Shown piece by piece: positions 1-7,318 of a stretch of DNA of 12,316 nt; position 1 is the first letter of the stretch; every line of letters begins with the position of its first letter. The notes under the pieces are model-generated. The model ran no database searches. It worked only from the letters and a program-made list of their open reading frames with translations, and was not told where the DNA came from. This DNA is from an uncultured Clostridia bacterium (GTDB lineage Bacteria > Bacillota > Clostridia > Oscillospirales > Butyricicoccaceae): NCBI GenBank assembly GCA_910589115.1, contig CAJUSB010000096.1:1-12316 (forward strand). The letters are read 5' to 3'. Position numbers and translations under genes: made by a program.

Positions 1-10
1 CGGGGAACCT

Positions 11-568
11 TCAAATTTTTCCGGCCAATTTTTTACTTAAATCAGTATAACCATTTGGACGGCTCGCCAGACTTCGCCGCAGCAAAATAAATATCTGTCG
101 CAGTAAAAGCACCAGCAGCTCGTCATATCCTTCCCTGCATAGCTGAAGCTCTTCTATCATCTGCGTAAAAATACGCTTGTATTCCGGCATGATTCCTGTG
201 CGAATAACCTGTACAGCGTCCTCTATGCCATATTGCCGCAAAATGTTTTTTACGTCCCCTCCCGTAAAGTGCACCCAATATACCTCTGGCCTGTCAACTC
301 CATAATACCGATACTTTTGCTCCTCCCGCGGCCGGTACAGCACCATGCTGCCCGCCATGATCACGCGCTTCTCTCCGCCAAAATAAAACTCCGCCTTTCC
401 TGCCGCAACATACAGCAGCTGATAATCCGGCCGCCCCCTCTGCCAATGGGTGGGCAGCACCGCACGCGTTAGCAAACGATAACTTCCGCAGCTGCCCACC
501 GCCAGCGGCTGCGTCTTGTCTTTGTAAGCGATCCGGCTGTTGCGCCGGTATGCACTGTTGACTACCAT
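11..568 (-). CDS. AraC-type transcriptional regulator, sensor domain only (no HTH)
   Basis: The 185-aa product resembles the N-terminal cupin sensor half of AraC-family activators. Visible are a beta-rich core of alternating Gly and hydrophobic residues around residues 45-80 (LLYVAAGKAEFYFGG, then a PREEQKYRYYG stretch), a YWVHFTG motif near residue 97, and a helical linker with LLVLLLRQIFILL near 150-163. AraC proteins normally have about 100 more residues with two helix-turn-helix motifs that bind DNA. Here a TGA at 11-13 ends the frame right after the linker, so no DNA-binding domain is encoded. The ATG at 566-568 follows a GAGGAGG site with a rather long spacer of about 12 bases. The gene is divergent from lacZ, the usual place for a sugar-responsive AraC regulator. 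It may be a truncated gene, or the HTH may lie frameshifted beyond the window edge. Only ten bases remain there, so this cannot be settled. Family assignment is fairly sure; function is inferred. Confidence 0.7.
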   Translation of the reverse strand: MVVNSAYRRNSRIAYKDKTQPLAVGSCGSYRLLTRAVLPTHWQRGRPDYQLLYVAAGKAEFYFGGEKRVIMAGSMVLYRPREEQKYRYYGVDRPEVYWVHFTGGDVKNILRQYGIEDAVQVIRTGIMPEYKRIFTQMIEELQLCREGYDELLVLLLRQIFILLRRSLASRPNGYTDLSKKLAGKI

Positions 569-615
569 CTTTTTTGTGCACCTCCTCTGGATTCCAGGGG
601 TTATTTTACAGCTCT

Positions 616-644
616 ATTGTATCATTTTGTACATGCTTTGTCCA
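616..644 (-). promoter_or_regulatory. Promoter of the araC-type gene
   Basis: On the minus strand TGGACA (639-644) and TACAAT (616-621) are separated by exactly 17 bases. Each hexamer matches the sigma-70/SigA consensus at five of six positions, and a TGA just before the -10 gives an extended -10. It lies about 50 bases upstream of the regulator's start codon. The -35 box overlaps one copy of a direct repeat (633-640), which would suit autoregulation. Confidence 0.65.
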
Positions 645-671
645 TTCAAATCCATGGAAAAATATGTTTTG
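633..671. promoter_or_regulatory. Candidate AraC-type operator (direct repeat)
   Basis: ATGCTTTG at 633-640 and ATGTTTTG at 664-671 are seven-of-eight identical and start 31 bases apart, about three helical turns. One copy overlaps the -35 of the regulator promoter. The other lies just upstream of the extended -10 of the lacZ promoter. AraC-family proteins commonly bind direct repeats placed on one face of the helix. The position fits; the match is short and could be chance. Confidence 0.35.
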
Positions 672-683
672 CACTGATATAAT
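655..683 (+). promoter_or_regulatory. Promoter of the beta-galactosidase gene
   Basis: A perfect TATAAT at 678-683 is preceded by TGA at 675-677, giving an extended -10. The -35 region at 17 bases spacing (TGGAAA, 655-660) matches only four of six positions, as expected for a promoter that needs an activator. The transcript would have a leader of about 90 bases. Near its end CCTGTC (742-747) can pair with GACAGG (761-766) and partly cover the ribosome site. Confidence 0.6.
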
Positions 684-780
684 ATACACCATCATAATTC
701 CTAATTACATACAAAACCAGGCAGCAGGCCCCCCGCATATGCCTGTCCGCCGCGAAAAATGACAGGGAGAGTGGTTCTAA

Positions 781-3700
781 ATGATTGTGCCCCAATACTA
801 CGAAGACCCGCAGCTGCTGCATGAAAATACCATGCCCGACCGATGCTATTACATACCGGCTTCACAAAGGCAGGCAGCAGGCGCACGCGAAACCTCCGAC
901 CGCTTCCAGCTGCTCAATGGCCGCTGGCGCTTCCGCTATTTTCCGAGTATCTACGACTTGCAGGATGAATTCTTTGCGCCGGACTACGCAGCAGAAGGCT
1001 TTTCATCCGTGCCCGTGCCCGGCCTGTGGCAGACCTACGGCTGCGAAATACCACAATATATCAACATTCGCTTTCCGTTCCCGTTTGACCCACCTTTTGT
1101 GCCGCATGACAACCCCTGCGGGGCATATCTGCATACCTTTGATTACCAGCAGGACGAACAAGCGCCTCACGTGTTCCTGAATTTTGAAGGAGTGGATTCG
1201 TGCTTTTACGTCTGGATCAACGGGGATTATATCGGTTACAGTCAGGCAGCACACGCAGTTTCTGAATTTGACGTAACCAGCCATCTGCGGCAGGGACAAA
1301 ATCTGCTGGCAGTGCTGGTTCTCAAATGGTGCGACGGCAGTTATCTGGAAGGGCAGGATAAATTCCGGGTAAGCGGGATTTTCCGGGATGTATACCTTCT
1401 GAAACGCCCAAAAAACATGATTTTTGATTACCACATTCAGGCCTCACGGCAGACAGGAAATATTCGGGTGCAATTACAATTTCTTGAGGAGGCAGTCCCC
1501 ACCCGCTTGACGCTGCTGAATGCACAAGGGCAGACTGCCGCACAGGATACCGTATTTGCTGCTCCGGGAGCTTGTACCAGCGAAGCCATCCTGCACATCG
1601 CTCAACCCGAATCATGGAATCCGGAACGCCCATACCTCTATACCCTGGTGCTCGAAACAGAGAATGAAACGATTACCGAACGGGTCGGTTTCCGGGAAAT
1701 TGCAGTCATTGATAACTGCCTCTGCCTGAACGGCGTACCACTCAAACTGCGCGGCGTAAACCGGCACGACTCTCATCCGGAAACCGGATGTGTCGTTAGC
1801 CTGAAGCAAATGAAAACCGATCTGATGCTGATGAAGCGGCACAATTTTAATGCGGTACGCACAAGCCACTATCCAAATGCGCCGCAGTTCTGCCAGCTCT
1901 GCGATGAATACGGATTTCTGGTAATTGAGGAGGCAGACCTGGAATGCCATGCACCGGCAGAATTATATGACGCTGGAAATGATTTCGACGTGCGCAGCAA
2001 ACGATGGAACAAGCCGATTGCCGATAATCCAGTCTATGGAAAGGCAATTCTTGACCGGGTGCAAAAATGCGTGCAGCGAGACAAAAACCGGCCCTGCGTT
2101 GTTATCTGGTCCATGGGGAATGAAAGCGCATATGGCTGTAATTTTGAACAGGCGCTGGCCTGGACCAAAACTTTTGACCCGGACCGCCTGACCCACTATG
2201 AAAGTGCACGCTACCACGATGACAACTGGGAATATGATTTTTCAAATATTGATCTTTACAGCCGGATGTATCCTTCTTTTACAGAGTTAGAGGACGATCT
2301 GCGGCATATTACGGACAAACCAATCCTGCTGGTGGAATACTGTCACGCTATGGGCAATGGGCCGGGCGACCTTGAGGATTATTTTCAATTTTTCCATCGT
2401 CACAAACAGTTATGCGGCGGTTTTGTATGGGAATGGTGCGACCATGCCGCCGTGCGAAAAATAGACGGCCAAACGCATTACCTGTACGGCGGAGACTATG
2501 GGGAGCAGGTACATGACGGCAACTTCTGTATGGATGGCCTGGTTTATCCAGACAGGACGCCGCACACCGGGCTGCTGGAATATTGGAATGTGCACCGTCC
2601 TGCGCGGGTGGTTGAATTCCAGCAGGCAGAATGGCTGGTACGGCTGCATAATTATCTGGATTTCACAGACCTCGGCGGATACTTGTCCATCCGATACACG
2701 CTGAGCTGTGACGGCACAATCCTGCAAACAGCAGAGGGGGAATGTCCGTCCATCCGGCCGCATGAGGATGGTGTGCTTTATCTTCCGACGGCGCTGCTGG
2801 AAGCACTCCCGGCAAAAGGAAAAGCCTGGCTTTGCTTGGAATATATATGCTGTTCCGACAGTGCACTGATACCGGAGGGGTGGAAACTTGGCTTTGATGA
2901 GCTGCGTTTGTACACAGTGGACAGGAACTGTCAGGACGTACTAAAAATGCTGAAACCATCCGTTGAAAAAGCACCCGAGGCAGAGGAAACGGACGCACTG
3001 CTCTTACTGCGCGGCAGAAACTTTGTTTACAAATACGACAAACGGACAGGCTTATTCGCTAACATGGAATACAGTGGAATGCCGCTTTTGACTCGTCCAA
3101 TGGAGCTGAACATATGGCGTGCTCCAACGGATAATGACCGGGTCATCCGTCTGGAATGGGAGCGGGCGCATTACGACTGGATAAATGCGCATGGCCGCGG
3201 CACCACCTGGAAGCTGACAAAAAATGCGGTATATATAAAGAGCCGCATTACGCTTGCTGCGCCGACGATGCAGCCGCTGATGCGGATACAGGCAGAGTGG
3301 CGGATTGACGGAGGGGGTGCAGTGGATCTCCGGCTGTACGCCCAGAAGGACCCGGAATTTCCAGATTTGCCGCGATTTGGCCTGCGGCTGTTCCTACCGG
3401 AATCGTTTCAGGAATACACATACTGCGGAATGGGGCCGCAGGAATGTTACCGGGACAAACACCGTGCAGCGCGTCACGGGCGTTTCAGTGGAAAGTGCAG
3501 TGAACTGCATGAAAACTACCTGCGTCCGCAAGAGAACGGCAGCCGGTACGACTGTGACTATGTCACTCTTAGCGACGGACAGAGGAGCTTGTCAGCGGTA
3601 TCTGCAAAGGCATTTAGCTTCCAGGCATCTTGCTACACGCAGGAAGAGTTAACGGCAAAGGCGCACAATTTCGAGCTGTGCCCATGCGGCAGCATAGTAC

Positions 3701-3822
3701 TGTGCATTGATTACGCGCAGAATGGGATTGGCTCCAACAGCTGCGGCCCTTCACTCCTGCCGCGTTATCGTTTTGACGAAACAAGCCTCACCTTTGAGGT
3801 ACGTCTCCTGCCCTCCGGCTGA
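781..3822 (+). CDS. lacZ: Beta-galactosidase, glycoside hydrolase family 2 (LacZ type)
   Basis: This 1013-aa enzyme, close to the 1023 aa of E. coli LacZ, hydrolyses terminal beta-D-galactosides such as lactose. No signal peptide is seen, so it should be cytoplasmic. Domains in order: sugar-binding jelly roll (about 40-210), immunoglobulin-like domain (about 215-310), TIM barrel (about 311-590), a second Ig-like domain, and the C-terminal beta-galactosidase small-chain domain (about 735-1010). Catalytic features are intact: acid/base Glu448 in GNESAYG, nucleophile Glu519 in LLVEYCHAMGN, the RGVNRHDSHP motif near 324-333, and His363 in RTSHYPNAPQF. The ATG follows an AGGGAGA site ten bases upstream. 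It is divergent from the AraC-type gene and 220 bases upstream of a GPH-family permease, a classic uptake-plus-hydrolysis pair. The exact natural substrate is not shown by sequence; some GH2 enzymes of this type prefer plant galactan fragments. Confidence 0.95.
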   Translation: MIVPQYYEDPQLLHENTMPDRCYYIPASQRQAAGARETSDRFQLLNGRWRFRYFPSIYDLQDEFFAPDYAAEGFSSVPVPGLWQTYGCEIPQYINIRFPFPFDPPFVPHDNPCGAYLHTFDYQQDEQAPHVFLNFEGVDSCFYVWINGDYIGYSQAAHAVSEFDVTSHLRQGQNLLAVLVLKWCDGSYLEGQDKFRVSGIFRDVYLLKRPKNMIFDYHIQASRQTGNIRVQLQFLEEAVPTRLTLLNAQGQTAAQDTVFAAPGACTSEAILHIAQPESWNPERPYLYTLVLETENETITERVGFREIAVIDNCLCLNGVPLKLRGVNRHDSHPETGCVVSLKQMKTDLMLMKRHNFNAVRTSHYPNAPQFCQLCDEYGFLVIEEADLECHAPAELYDAGNDFDVRSKRWNKPIADNPVYGKAILDRVQKCVQRDKNRPCVVIWSMGNESAYGCNFEQALAWTKTFDPDRLTHYESARYHDDNWEYDFSNIDLYSRMYPSFTELEDDLRHITDKPILLVEYCHAMGNGPGDLEDYFQFFHRHKQLCGGFVWEWCDHAAVRKIDGQTHYLYGGDYGEQVHDGNFCMDGLVYPDRTPHTGLLEYWNVHRPARVVEFQQAEWLVRLHNYLDFTDLGGYLSIRYTLSCDGTILQTAEGECPSIRPHEDGVLYLPTALLEALPAKGKAWLCLEYICCSDSALIPEGWKLGFDELRLYTVDRNCQDVLKMLKPSVEKAPEAEETDALLLLRGRNFVYKYDKRTGLFANMEYSGMPLLTRPMELNIWRAPTDNDRVIRLEWERAHYDWINAHGRGTTWKLTKNAVYIKSRITLAAPTMQPLMRIQAEWRIDGGGAVDLRLYAQKDPEFPDLPRFGLRLFLPESFQEYTYCGMGPQECYRDKHRAARHGRFSGKCSELHENYLRPQENGSRYDCDYVTLSDGQRSLSAVSAKAFSFQASCYTQEELTAKAHNFELCPCGSIVLCIDYAQNGIGSNSCGPSLLPRYRFDETSLTFEVRLLPSG

Positions 3823-3837
3823 CACATCCCCGCTGCG

Positions 3838-3938
3838 TGGAACGCCCCAAAGGGCTCTGCCCTCTGGACTCCCGCCGGGGCTATGCCCCGGACCCCGGGA
3901 TGCTGACGCATCCCTGCCTCGCCTGCGGGCGGGACGGG
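3838..3938. repeat. GC-rich palindromic intergenic repeat cluster
   Basis: Consecutive inverted repeats fill the space after lacZ: 3851-3863 (5-bp stem, loop TCT), 3875-3891 (7-bp stem CCGGGGC, loop TAT), 3897-3914 (7-bp stem GGGATGC, loop TGAC) and 3913-3938 (about 11 paired bases with one mismatch). The stretch CCCTCTGGACTCCC at 3860-3873 recurs exactly, inverted, at 5572-5585. No coding potential is convincing. It looks like a REP/MITE-like interspersed element rather than gene-specific sequence. Confidence 0.6.
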
Positions 3939-3944
3939 AGTTTT
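3913..3944 (+). terminator. Possible terminator or attenuator after lacZ
   Basis: The last hairpin of the repeat cluster (3913-3938) is strongly GC-paired and is followed two bases later by TTTT (3941-3944). That short T tract could end or reduce transcription from lacZ before the permease gene. The T run is weak, so partial read-through is likely. Confidence 0.35.
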
Positions 3945-3973
3945 GGTACTTACAATATTGTTTTTGCAGCATG

Positions 3974-4005
3974 GACCGGCCTGCCAAAAGCAGGGCAGTC
4001 CGGTC
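3974..4005 (+). promoter_or_regulatory. Stem-loop in the permease leader
   Basis: GACCGG (3974-3979) pairs with CCGGTC (4000-4005). Inside, CCTGC (3980-3984) pairs with GCAGG (3990-3994) around a CAAAA loop, leaving a five-base bulge on the 3' side. It ends 38 bases before the permease start codon and has no T run, so it is more likely an mRNA-stability or processing element than a terminator. No function can be assigned. Confidence 0.35.
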
Positions 4006-4042
4006 GGGATTCTACGGAAGAGAAAAGGGAAAGGCGGTTATT

Positions 4043-5398
4043 ATGGAGGAAAAAAGATATTTGAAATGGTATCACAAAGCGGGCTATGGTTCCGGTGATA
4101 TTGCGGGCAATGTTGTTTATGCGTTTTTATCGTCCTTTGTCATGATTTATCTTACCGACACTGCCGGGCTGAATGCAGGCATTGTCGGAACACTAATGAT
4201 GTTTTCTAAGCTGTTTGACGGCGTTACGGATATTTTCTTCGGTGCAATGATTGACAAGACCCACACCCGCATGGGCAAAGCACGTCCCTGGATGTTTTGG
4301 GGATATTTCGGCTGTGCTGCAACTCTAATCGGAGTATTTACGATCCCGGCAGGGCTGGGAGAATCGGCAAAATACGCATGGTTTTTTATTGCTTATACGC
4401 TGTTAAATGCTGTTTTCTACACAGCGAACAATATTGCCTATTCTGCACTGACGGCCCTGATTACCCGGAACGGAAGCGAACGGGTGCAGATGGGTTCCAT
4501 CCGTTTTATCTTTGCTTTTGGAACCAGCCTGTTAATACAAACGGTTACTGTTGATTTTGTCAAATGGCTGGGCGGCGGCGCGGAAGGCTGGCGGACGGCA
4601 GCAATTATTTACGCAATCATCGGTCTGGTCGTAAATTCCTTATCTGTTTTCTCCGTGCATGAACTTCCCCCGGATGAATCTGCGGAAAGTGATTCGGATA
4701 AAAAAGAACAATACGGCCTGAAAGATGCCGCACGAATCCTGATTAAGAATAAATATTACATTATGATTTGCGGGATTTATATTCTGACACAGCTGTATAC
4801 TGCCACCTTAAATATGGGGATTTACTTTATGACCTACATTTTAGGGAATGCCTCCCTGCTTGGCGTTTTCTCTCTGGCAATCAATATCCCTATGATATGC
4901 GGCCTTATCCTGACGCCTTTGCTGGTCAAAAAGCTGGGCGGTATGTACCGGCTCAATCTGGCAGGCTATGCTCTTTCGGCAGCAGCGCGTGCAATGGTCG
5001 TTGCGGGAGCCTATCTCGGAAGCATACCAATGATGCTGATATTCTCCGGTGTAGCTGCTATCGGCATGAGCCCCTTGCAGGGAGATTTGAACGCATTGAT
5101 TGCAACCTGTTCAGAGTACACCTTTTTAACACAGAACCGGCAGTTGGACGGCACAATGTACTCCTGCACTTCGCTTGGCGTAAAACTCGGCGGCGGGATT
5201 GGCGTTGCAATGGCAGGCTGGCTGCTGGAAGCCAGCGGTTATTTAGCGAATGCCCCGGTACAGCCGGAATCCTGTATTGCCATGCTCCACTTTATGTATC
5301 TGTGGATACCGGTGCTTTTGAATGTAATAATTACATTCCTTCTGTCCCGCCTCAAAGTAGAGCAGGCCAATGCAAAGATATACGCACAAATGGTATAA
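4043..5398 (+). CDS. Sugar:cation symporter, GPH family (MelB-like MFS)
   Basis: The 451-aa membrane protein belongs to the glycoside-pentoside-hexuronide:cation symporters and should have 12 membrane helices. Seen directly: the N-terminal YGSGDIAGN segment with Asp19, the KLFDGVTDIFFG motif with Asp59 and Asp63, and the loop RMGKARPW (76-83). These Asp residues line up with MelB Asp19, Asp55 and Asp59, which form the sugar and cation sites. Length matches MelB/YicJ-type members; the PTS IIA tail of LacS-type permeases is absent. The frame is open further upstream to 3707, but that extension would overlap lacZ and translate the palindromic repeats. The ATG at 4043, with AAGGCGG five bases before it, is chosen because the protein then starts exactly where family members do. 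Lying behind lacZ, it probably imports a galactoside; substrate and coupling ion are not proven. Confidence 0.9.
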   Translation: MEEKRYLKWYHKAGYGSGDIAGNVVYAFLSSFVMIYLTDTAGLNAGIVGTLMMFSKLFDGVTDIFFGAMIDKTHTRMGKARPWMFWGYFGCAATLIGVFTIPAGLGESAKYAWFFIAYTLLNAVFYTANNIAYSALTALITRNGSERVQMGSIRFIFAFGTSLLIQTVTVDFVKWLGGGAEGWRTAAIIYAIIGLVVNSLSVFSVHELPPDESAESDSDKKEQYGLKDAARILIKNKYYIMICGIYILTQLYTATLNMGIYFMTYILGNASLLGVFSLAINIPMICGLILTPLLVKKLGGMYRLNLAGYALSAAARAMVVAGAYLGSIPMMLIFSGVAAIGMSPLQGDLNALIATCSEYTFLTQNRQLDGTMYSCTSLGVKLGGGIGVAMAGWLLEASGYLANAPVQPESCIAMLHFMYLWIPVLLNVIITFLLSRLKVEQANAKIYAQMV

Positions 5399-5402
5399 AC
5401 AA

Positions 5403-5435
5403 AAAACGCCGTCTCCTGAAATGGAGCGGCGTTTT
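5403..5435. terminator. Bidirectional Rho-independent terminator
   Basis: AAAACGCCG (5403-5411) pairs with CGGCGTTTT (5427-5435), and inner CTCC/GGAG extends the stem around a TGAAAT loop. It starts five bases after the permease stop codon. On the minus strand the stem is followed by TTTTTTGTTT, so it can also stop transcripts of the converging NSS gene. Confidence 0.8.
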
Positions 5436-5486
5436 CCGCATATAGAATTTTTATAATACAGTCAGAAAATTTTACCGCTTGTTACC

Positions 5487-5520
5487 GTTTCGCCCCGCCC
5501 TCCTTTTGGCGGGGCGAAAC
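5487..5520. repeat. Perfect 13-bp inverted repeat (GTTTCGCCCCGCC)
   Basis: A flawless 13-bp stem (5487-5499 and 5508-5520) encloses an 8-base loop CTCCTTTT. No T run follows on either strand. TTACCGTTT (5482-5490) also has an inverted partner AAACGGTAA (5530-5538), so an alternative outer pairing exists. The arm resembles the start of the 40-bp repeat at 5602-5641 (GTTTCGTCCGCC), suggesting one repeat family. A role as second terminator for the NSS transcript is possible but unsupported. Confidence 0.6.
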
Positions 5521-5577
5521 AGTATGCAGAAACGGTAATCACCGCACCAATTCCCCGCCGCAGCGGAGAAAGGGAGT

Positions 5578-5599
5578 CCAGAGGGACAAGTCCCTCTGG
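5578..5599. repeat. Palindrome sharing sequence with the post-lacZ repeat
   Basis: CCAGAGGGA (5578-5586) and TCCCTCTGG (5591-5599) form a 9-bp stem with loop CAAG. The overlapping 14-mer at 5572-5585 is the exact reverse complement of 3860-3873 in the lacZ-permease gap. This marks both gaps as carrying members of one interspersed repeat family. Confidence 0.55.
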
Positions 5600-5601
5600 C
5601 G

Positions 5602-5641
5602 CCGTCCGCGCAGGACCGCCCGCCGCGCAGGCGGACGAAAC
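5602..5641 (-). repeat. 40-bp GC-rich repeat, copy A
   Basis: Read on the minus strand, this segment matches 12241-12280 at 38 of 40 positions. Both differences are G here versus A there, at equivalent places in the CCTGCGCGG motif that occurs twice with 17-base spacing. It sits 12 bases past the stop codon of the NSS gene. Copies A and B are inverted relative to each other and bracket the NSS gene plus the fibre cassette. Confidence 0.8.
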
Positions 5642-5653
5642 GGTAGGCTCCGT

Positions 5654-6976
5654 CTATCCGATTCCCTGGTATACAATGCCGAGGATAAAGACAATCAGTG
5701 CCAGCGGTACATAGATAAAGCGTGCCAGCGGGAAAAACCATCCGGGAAGCGGCCCCTTTCGTCCGGTTTGAAGTTCCTCCCCAATCTGCTGTTTTCCGAG
5801 AATAAAGTAAATGGAAACCGCACCCAGCAGCGCGCCGAACGGGACAACCATGATACTGATGAAGTCCATCCATGCGCCCATCTTCGACTCTTCCTCTATA
5901 AATAGGCCGATTGCGAAAGTAATTGCGGCACAGATGAGAACAGCTGGCTTTCTTCCAATCGCGAACCGGTTCTGCCAGGATTCACATACGGCCTCAAACA
6001 TATTGATAAGGCTTGTGATTCCGGCAAAAGCAACCGAAAGGAAGAAAAATGCTGCAAAAACACGTCCAAAAGGAATCTGCCGGAATACATTCGGTAAAGT
6101 GATAAACAGCAGCGGAGGCCCGGAACTGGGTGCAATTCCAAAAGCAAACACAGCCGGCATAATAGCAAATGCAGCCAGCATAGCGGCAATAGTATCAAAA
6201 ACCGCCGTCTGTATCGAAGAATGCAATATATCCTCATTTTTTGAAAGATACGTGCCGTAAACGATCATCCCGGAGCCGGTAATAGATAAAGAAAAGAAAG
6301 CTTGCCCCATTGCCATTACCCAAGTATCAACACGCAGCAGCGCGGACCACTCAGGCACCAGCAGAAAGCGGTATCCCTCCGCAGCGCCGGGCAGCAGCGC
6401 AACACGCACCGCCAAAACCGCAAAAAGAATGAAAAATGCAGGCATAAGCACTTTGTTTACTTTTTCGATTGACTTCACTGCGCCGAACATCAGCATAGCT
6501 GCCGCAATGATAATTACAAGCAAGTGCCACGGTACACTTCCAAGCGGGCCGGTCGCGGCAGAAAAATAAGCTTCTGCATCCTCTGTCAAAATACGTCCCG
6601 TAACCGAGCCCCATAATGCACGCAGGATCCAGCCCACAATAATGGAATATCCGATTGCAATACCGAGCGAGCCCATCAGCGGGATCCAGCCCAGCACACC
6701 GCCCAAGCGTCCCAGCCCGCGCGTATTCCAGCAATAGCGGTAAGAGCCCAGTGTGCCCGTGCCTGCACGCCGCCCAACCGCAAACTCAGCAGACAGGCCA
6801 ACAAGCCCAAAAATACAAATAAACAGGAAATAGGGGATAAGGAATGCCGCACCGCCATACTGTCCGATGCGATAAGGAAACAGCCAGATATTCCCCATAC
6901 CGACTGCGGAACCGACGCAGGCAAGTACAAAGCCGAACCGCGACCCAAAGCTGCCGTTCCTGTGAGAATGCTTCAT
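5654..6976 (-). CDS. Sodium-dependent transporter, NSS (SLC6/LeuT) family
   Basis: This 440-aa integral membrane protein probably imports an amino acid together with Na+. Length and hydrophobic pattern fit the 11-helix bacterial NSS members such as MhsT. Visible signatures: helix 1 VGSAVGMGNIWLFPY (21-35) with Asn29 matching the LeuT sodium ligand Asn27; helix 6 GQAFFSLSITGSGMIVYGTY (224-243) with its unwound Gly-rich centre; helix 7 with Asp261; and helix 8 AGITSLIN (318-325) whose Thr321-Ser322 match the LeuT Na2 ligands. The extracellular-gate arginine usual in helix 1 (LeuT Arg30) is Leu32 here. The ATG at 6974-6976 has AAGGG seven bases upstream. It follows the fibre cassette by 133 bases on the same strand. 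No clear promoter or terminator is seen between them, so read-through is possible. Substrate cannot be told from sequence. Confidence 0.9.
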   Translation of the reverse strand: MKHSHRNGSFGSRFGFVLACVGSAVGMGNIWLFPYRIGQYGGAAFLIPYFLFICIFGLVGLSAEFAVGRRAGTGTLGSYRYCWNTRGLGRLGGVLGWIPLMGSLGIAIGYSIIVGWILRALWGSVTGRILTEDAEAYFSAATGPLGSVPWHLLVIIIAAAMLMFGAVKSIEKVNKVLMPAFFILFAVLAVRVALLPGAAEGYRFLLVPEWSALLRVDTWVMAMGQAFFSLSITGSGMIVYGTYLSKNEDILHSSIQTAVFDTIAAMLAAFAIMPAVFAFGIAPSSGPPLLFITLPNVFRQIPFGRVFAAFFFLSVAFAGITSLINMFEAVCESWQNRFAIGRKPAVLICAAITFAIGLFIEEESKMGAWMDFISIMVVPFGALLGAVSIYFILGKQQIGEELQTGRKGPLPGWFFPLARFIYVPLALIVFILGIVYQGIG

Positions 6977-7109
6977 ATGGTTACCCTTGACACAGCGCCT
7001 GCCTCATGACCTTTTGCACCTGCTGCGGCGGACAGGCGTGCCCTTTCTTTGTTCTTATCTCCTATGGTATCATACTCCCTGACATTTGTCACGCCTTTTT
7101 ATTCGCTGT
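6977..7109. other. Intergenic gap between fibre cassette and NSS gene
   Basis: This stretch has no convincing gene, terminator or promoter. A TATGAT -10-like box occurs on the minus strand near 7070, but no -35 match lies at 16-18 bases. AGGCGTG and CACGCCT occur as a 7-bp inverted pair too far apart for a normal terminator. The NSS transcript start is therefore unexplained. Confidence 0.4.
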
Positions 7110-7289
7110 TCATACACCGTGCGGCAGCTTTTCCCCGGTTTCGTCCTCTGCCGCTTCCTCCCCGGTCAAAATCTGCTCTGCCTCCTCTGCCGAAATCCAC
7201 CGCCCAACAGCATTGCGCACCATCGTTTCATTCCACATACTGGTATTAAAATAACCCTTTATCCGTTCAAATTTTGCAGAATTTATCAT
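7110..7289 (-). CDS. XkdX-like small phage tail protein
   Basis: The 59-aa product has the core of the phage XkdX family: a short helix FERIKGYFNTSMW, then MVRNAVGRWISAEEAEQILTGEE (about residues 6-44), followed by an acidic tail. XkdX proteins are 40-60 aa, of unknown function, and encoded directly after tail-fibre genes in PBSX-like and many clostridial prophages. The frame is open ten codons further upstream, but the ATG at 7287-7289 has AAAGGAAG eight bases before it and gives the normal family N-terminus. It is the last gene of the cassette and starts 29 bases after the previous stop. In phages a holin and lysin usually follow; here an NSS transporter does. Confidence 0.75.
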   Translation of the reverse strand: MINSAKFERIKGYFNTSMWNETMVRNAVGRWISAEEAEQILTGEEAAEDETGEKLPHGV

Positions 7290-7318
7290 GATTATTTCTT
7301 CCTTTCCGCTGCACAGCA

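Noticed and set aside
1003..1434. Minus-strand open frames within lacZ
   Set aside because: They are shadows of a complete GH2 gene, without ribosome sites or recognisable domains.
3707..4042. Upstream in-frame extension of the permease by 112 residues
   Set aside because: It would overlap the end of lacZ and translate the palindromic repeats. The family N-terminus and a ribosome site both point to the ATG at 4043.
4768..5445. Plus-strand 225-residue open frame inside the permease gene
   Set aside because: It lies in a shifted frame within a clear membrane-protein gene, has no family resemblance, and runs into the terminator.
7060..7109. Promoter for the NSS gene with TATGAT as -10
   Set aside because: No acceptable -35 hexamer occurs at 15-19 bases upstream, so the match is not better than chance.
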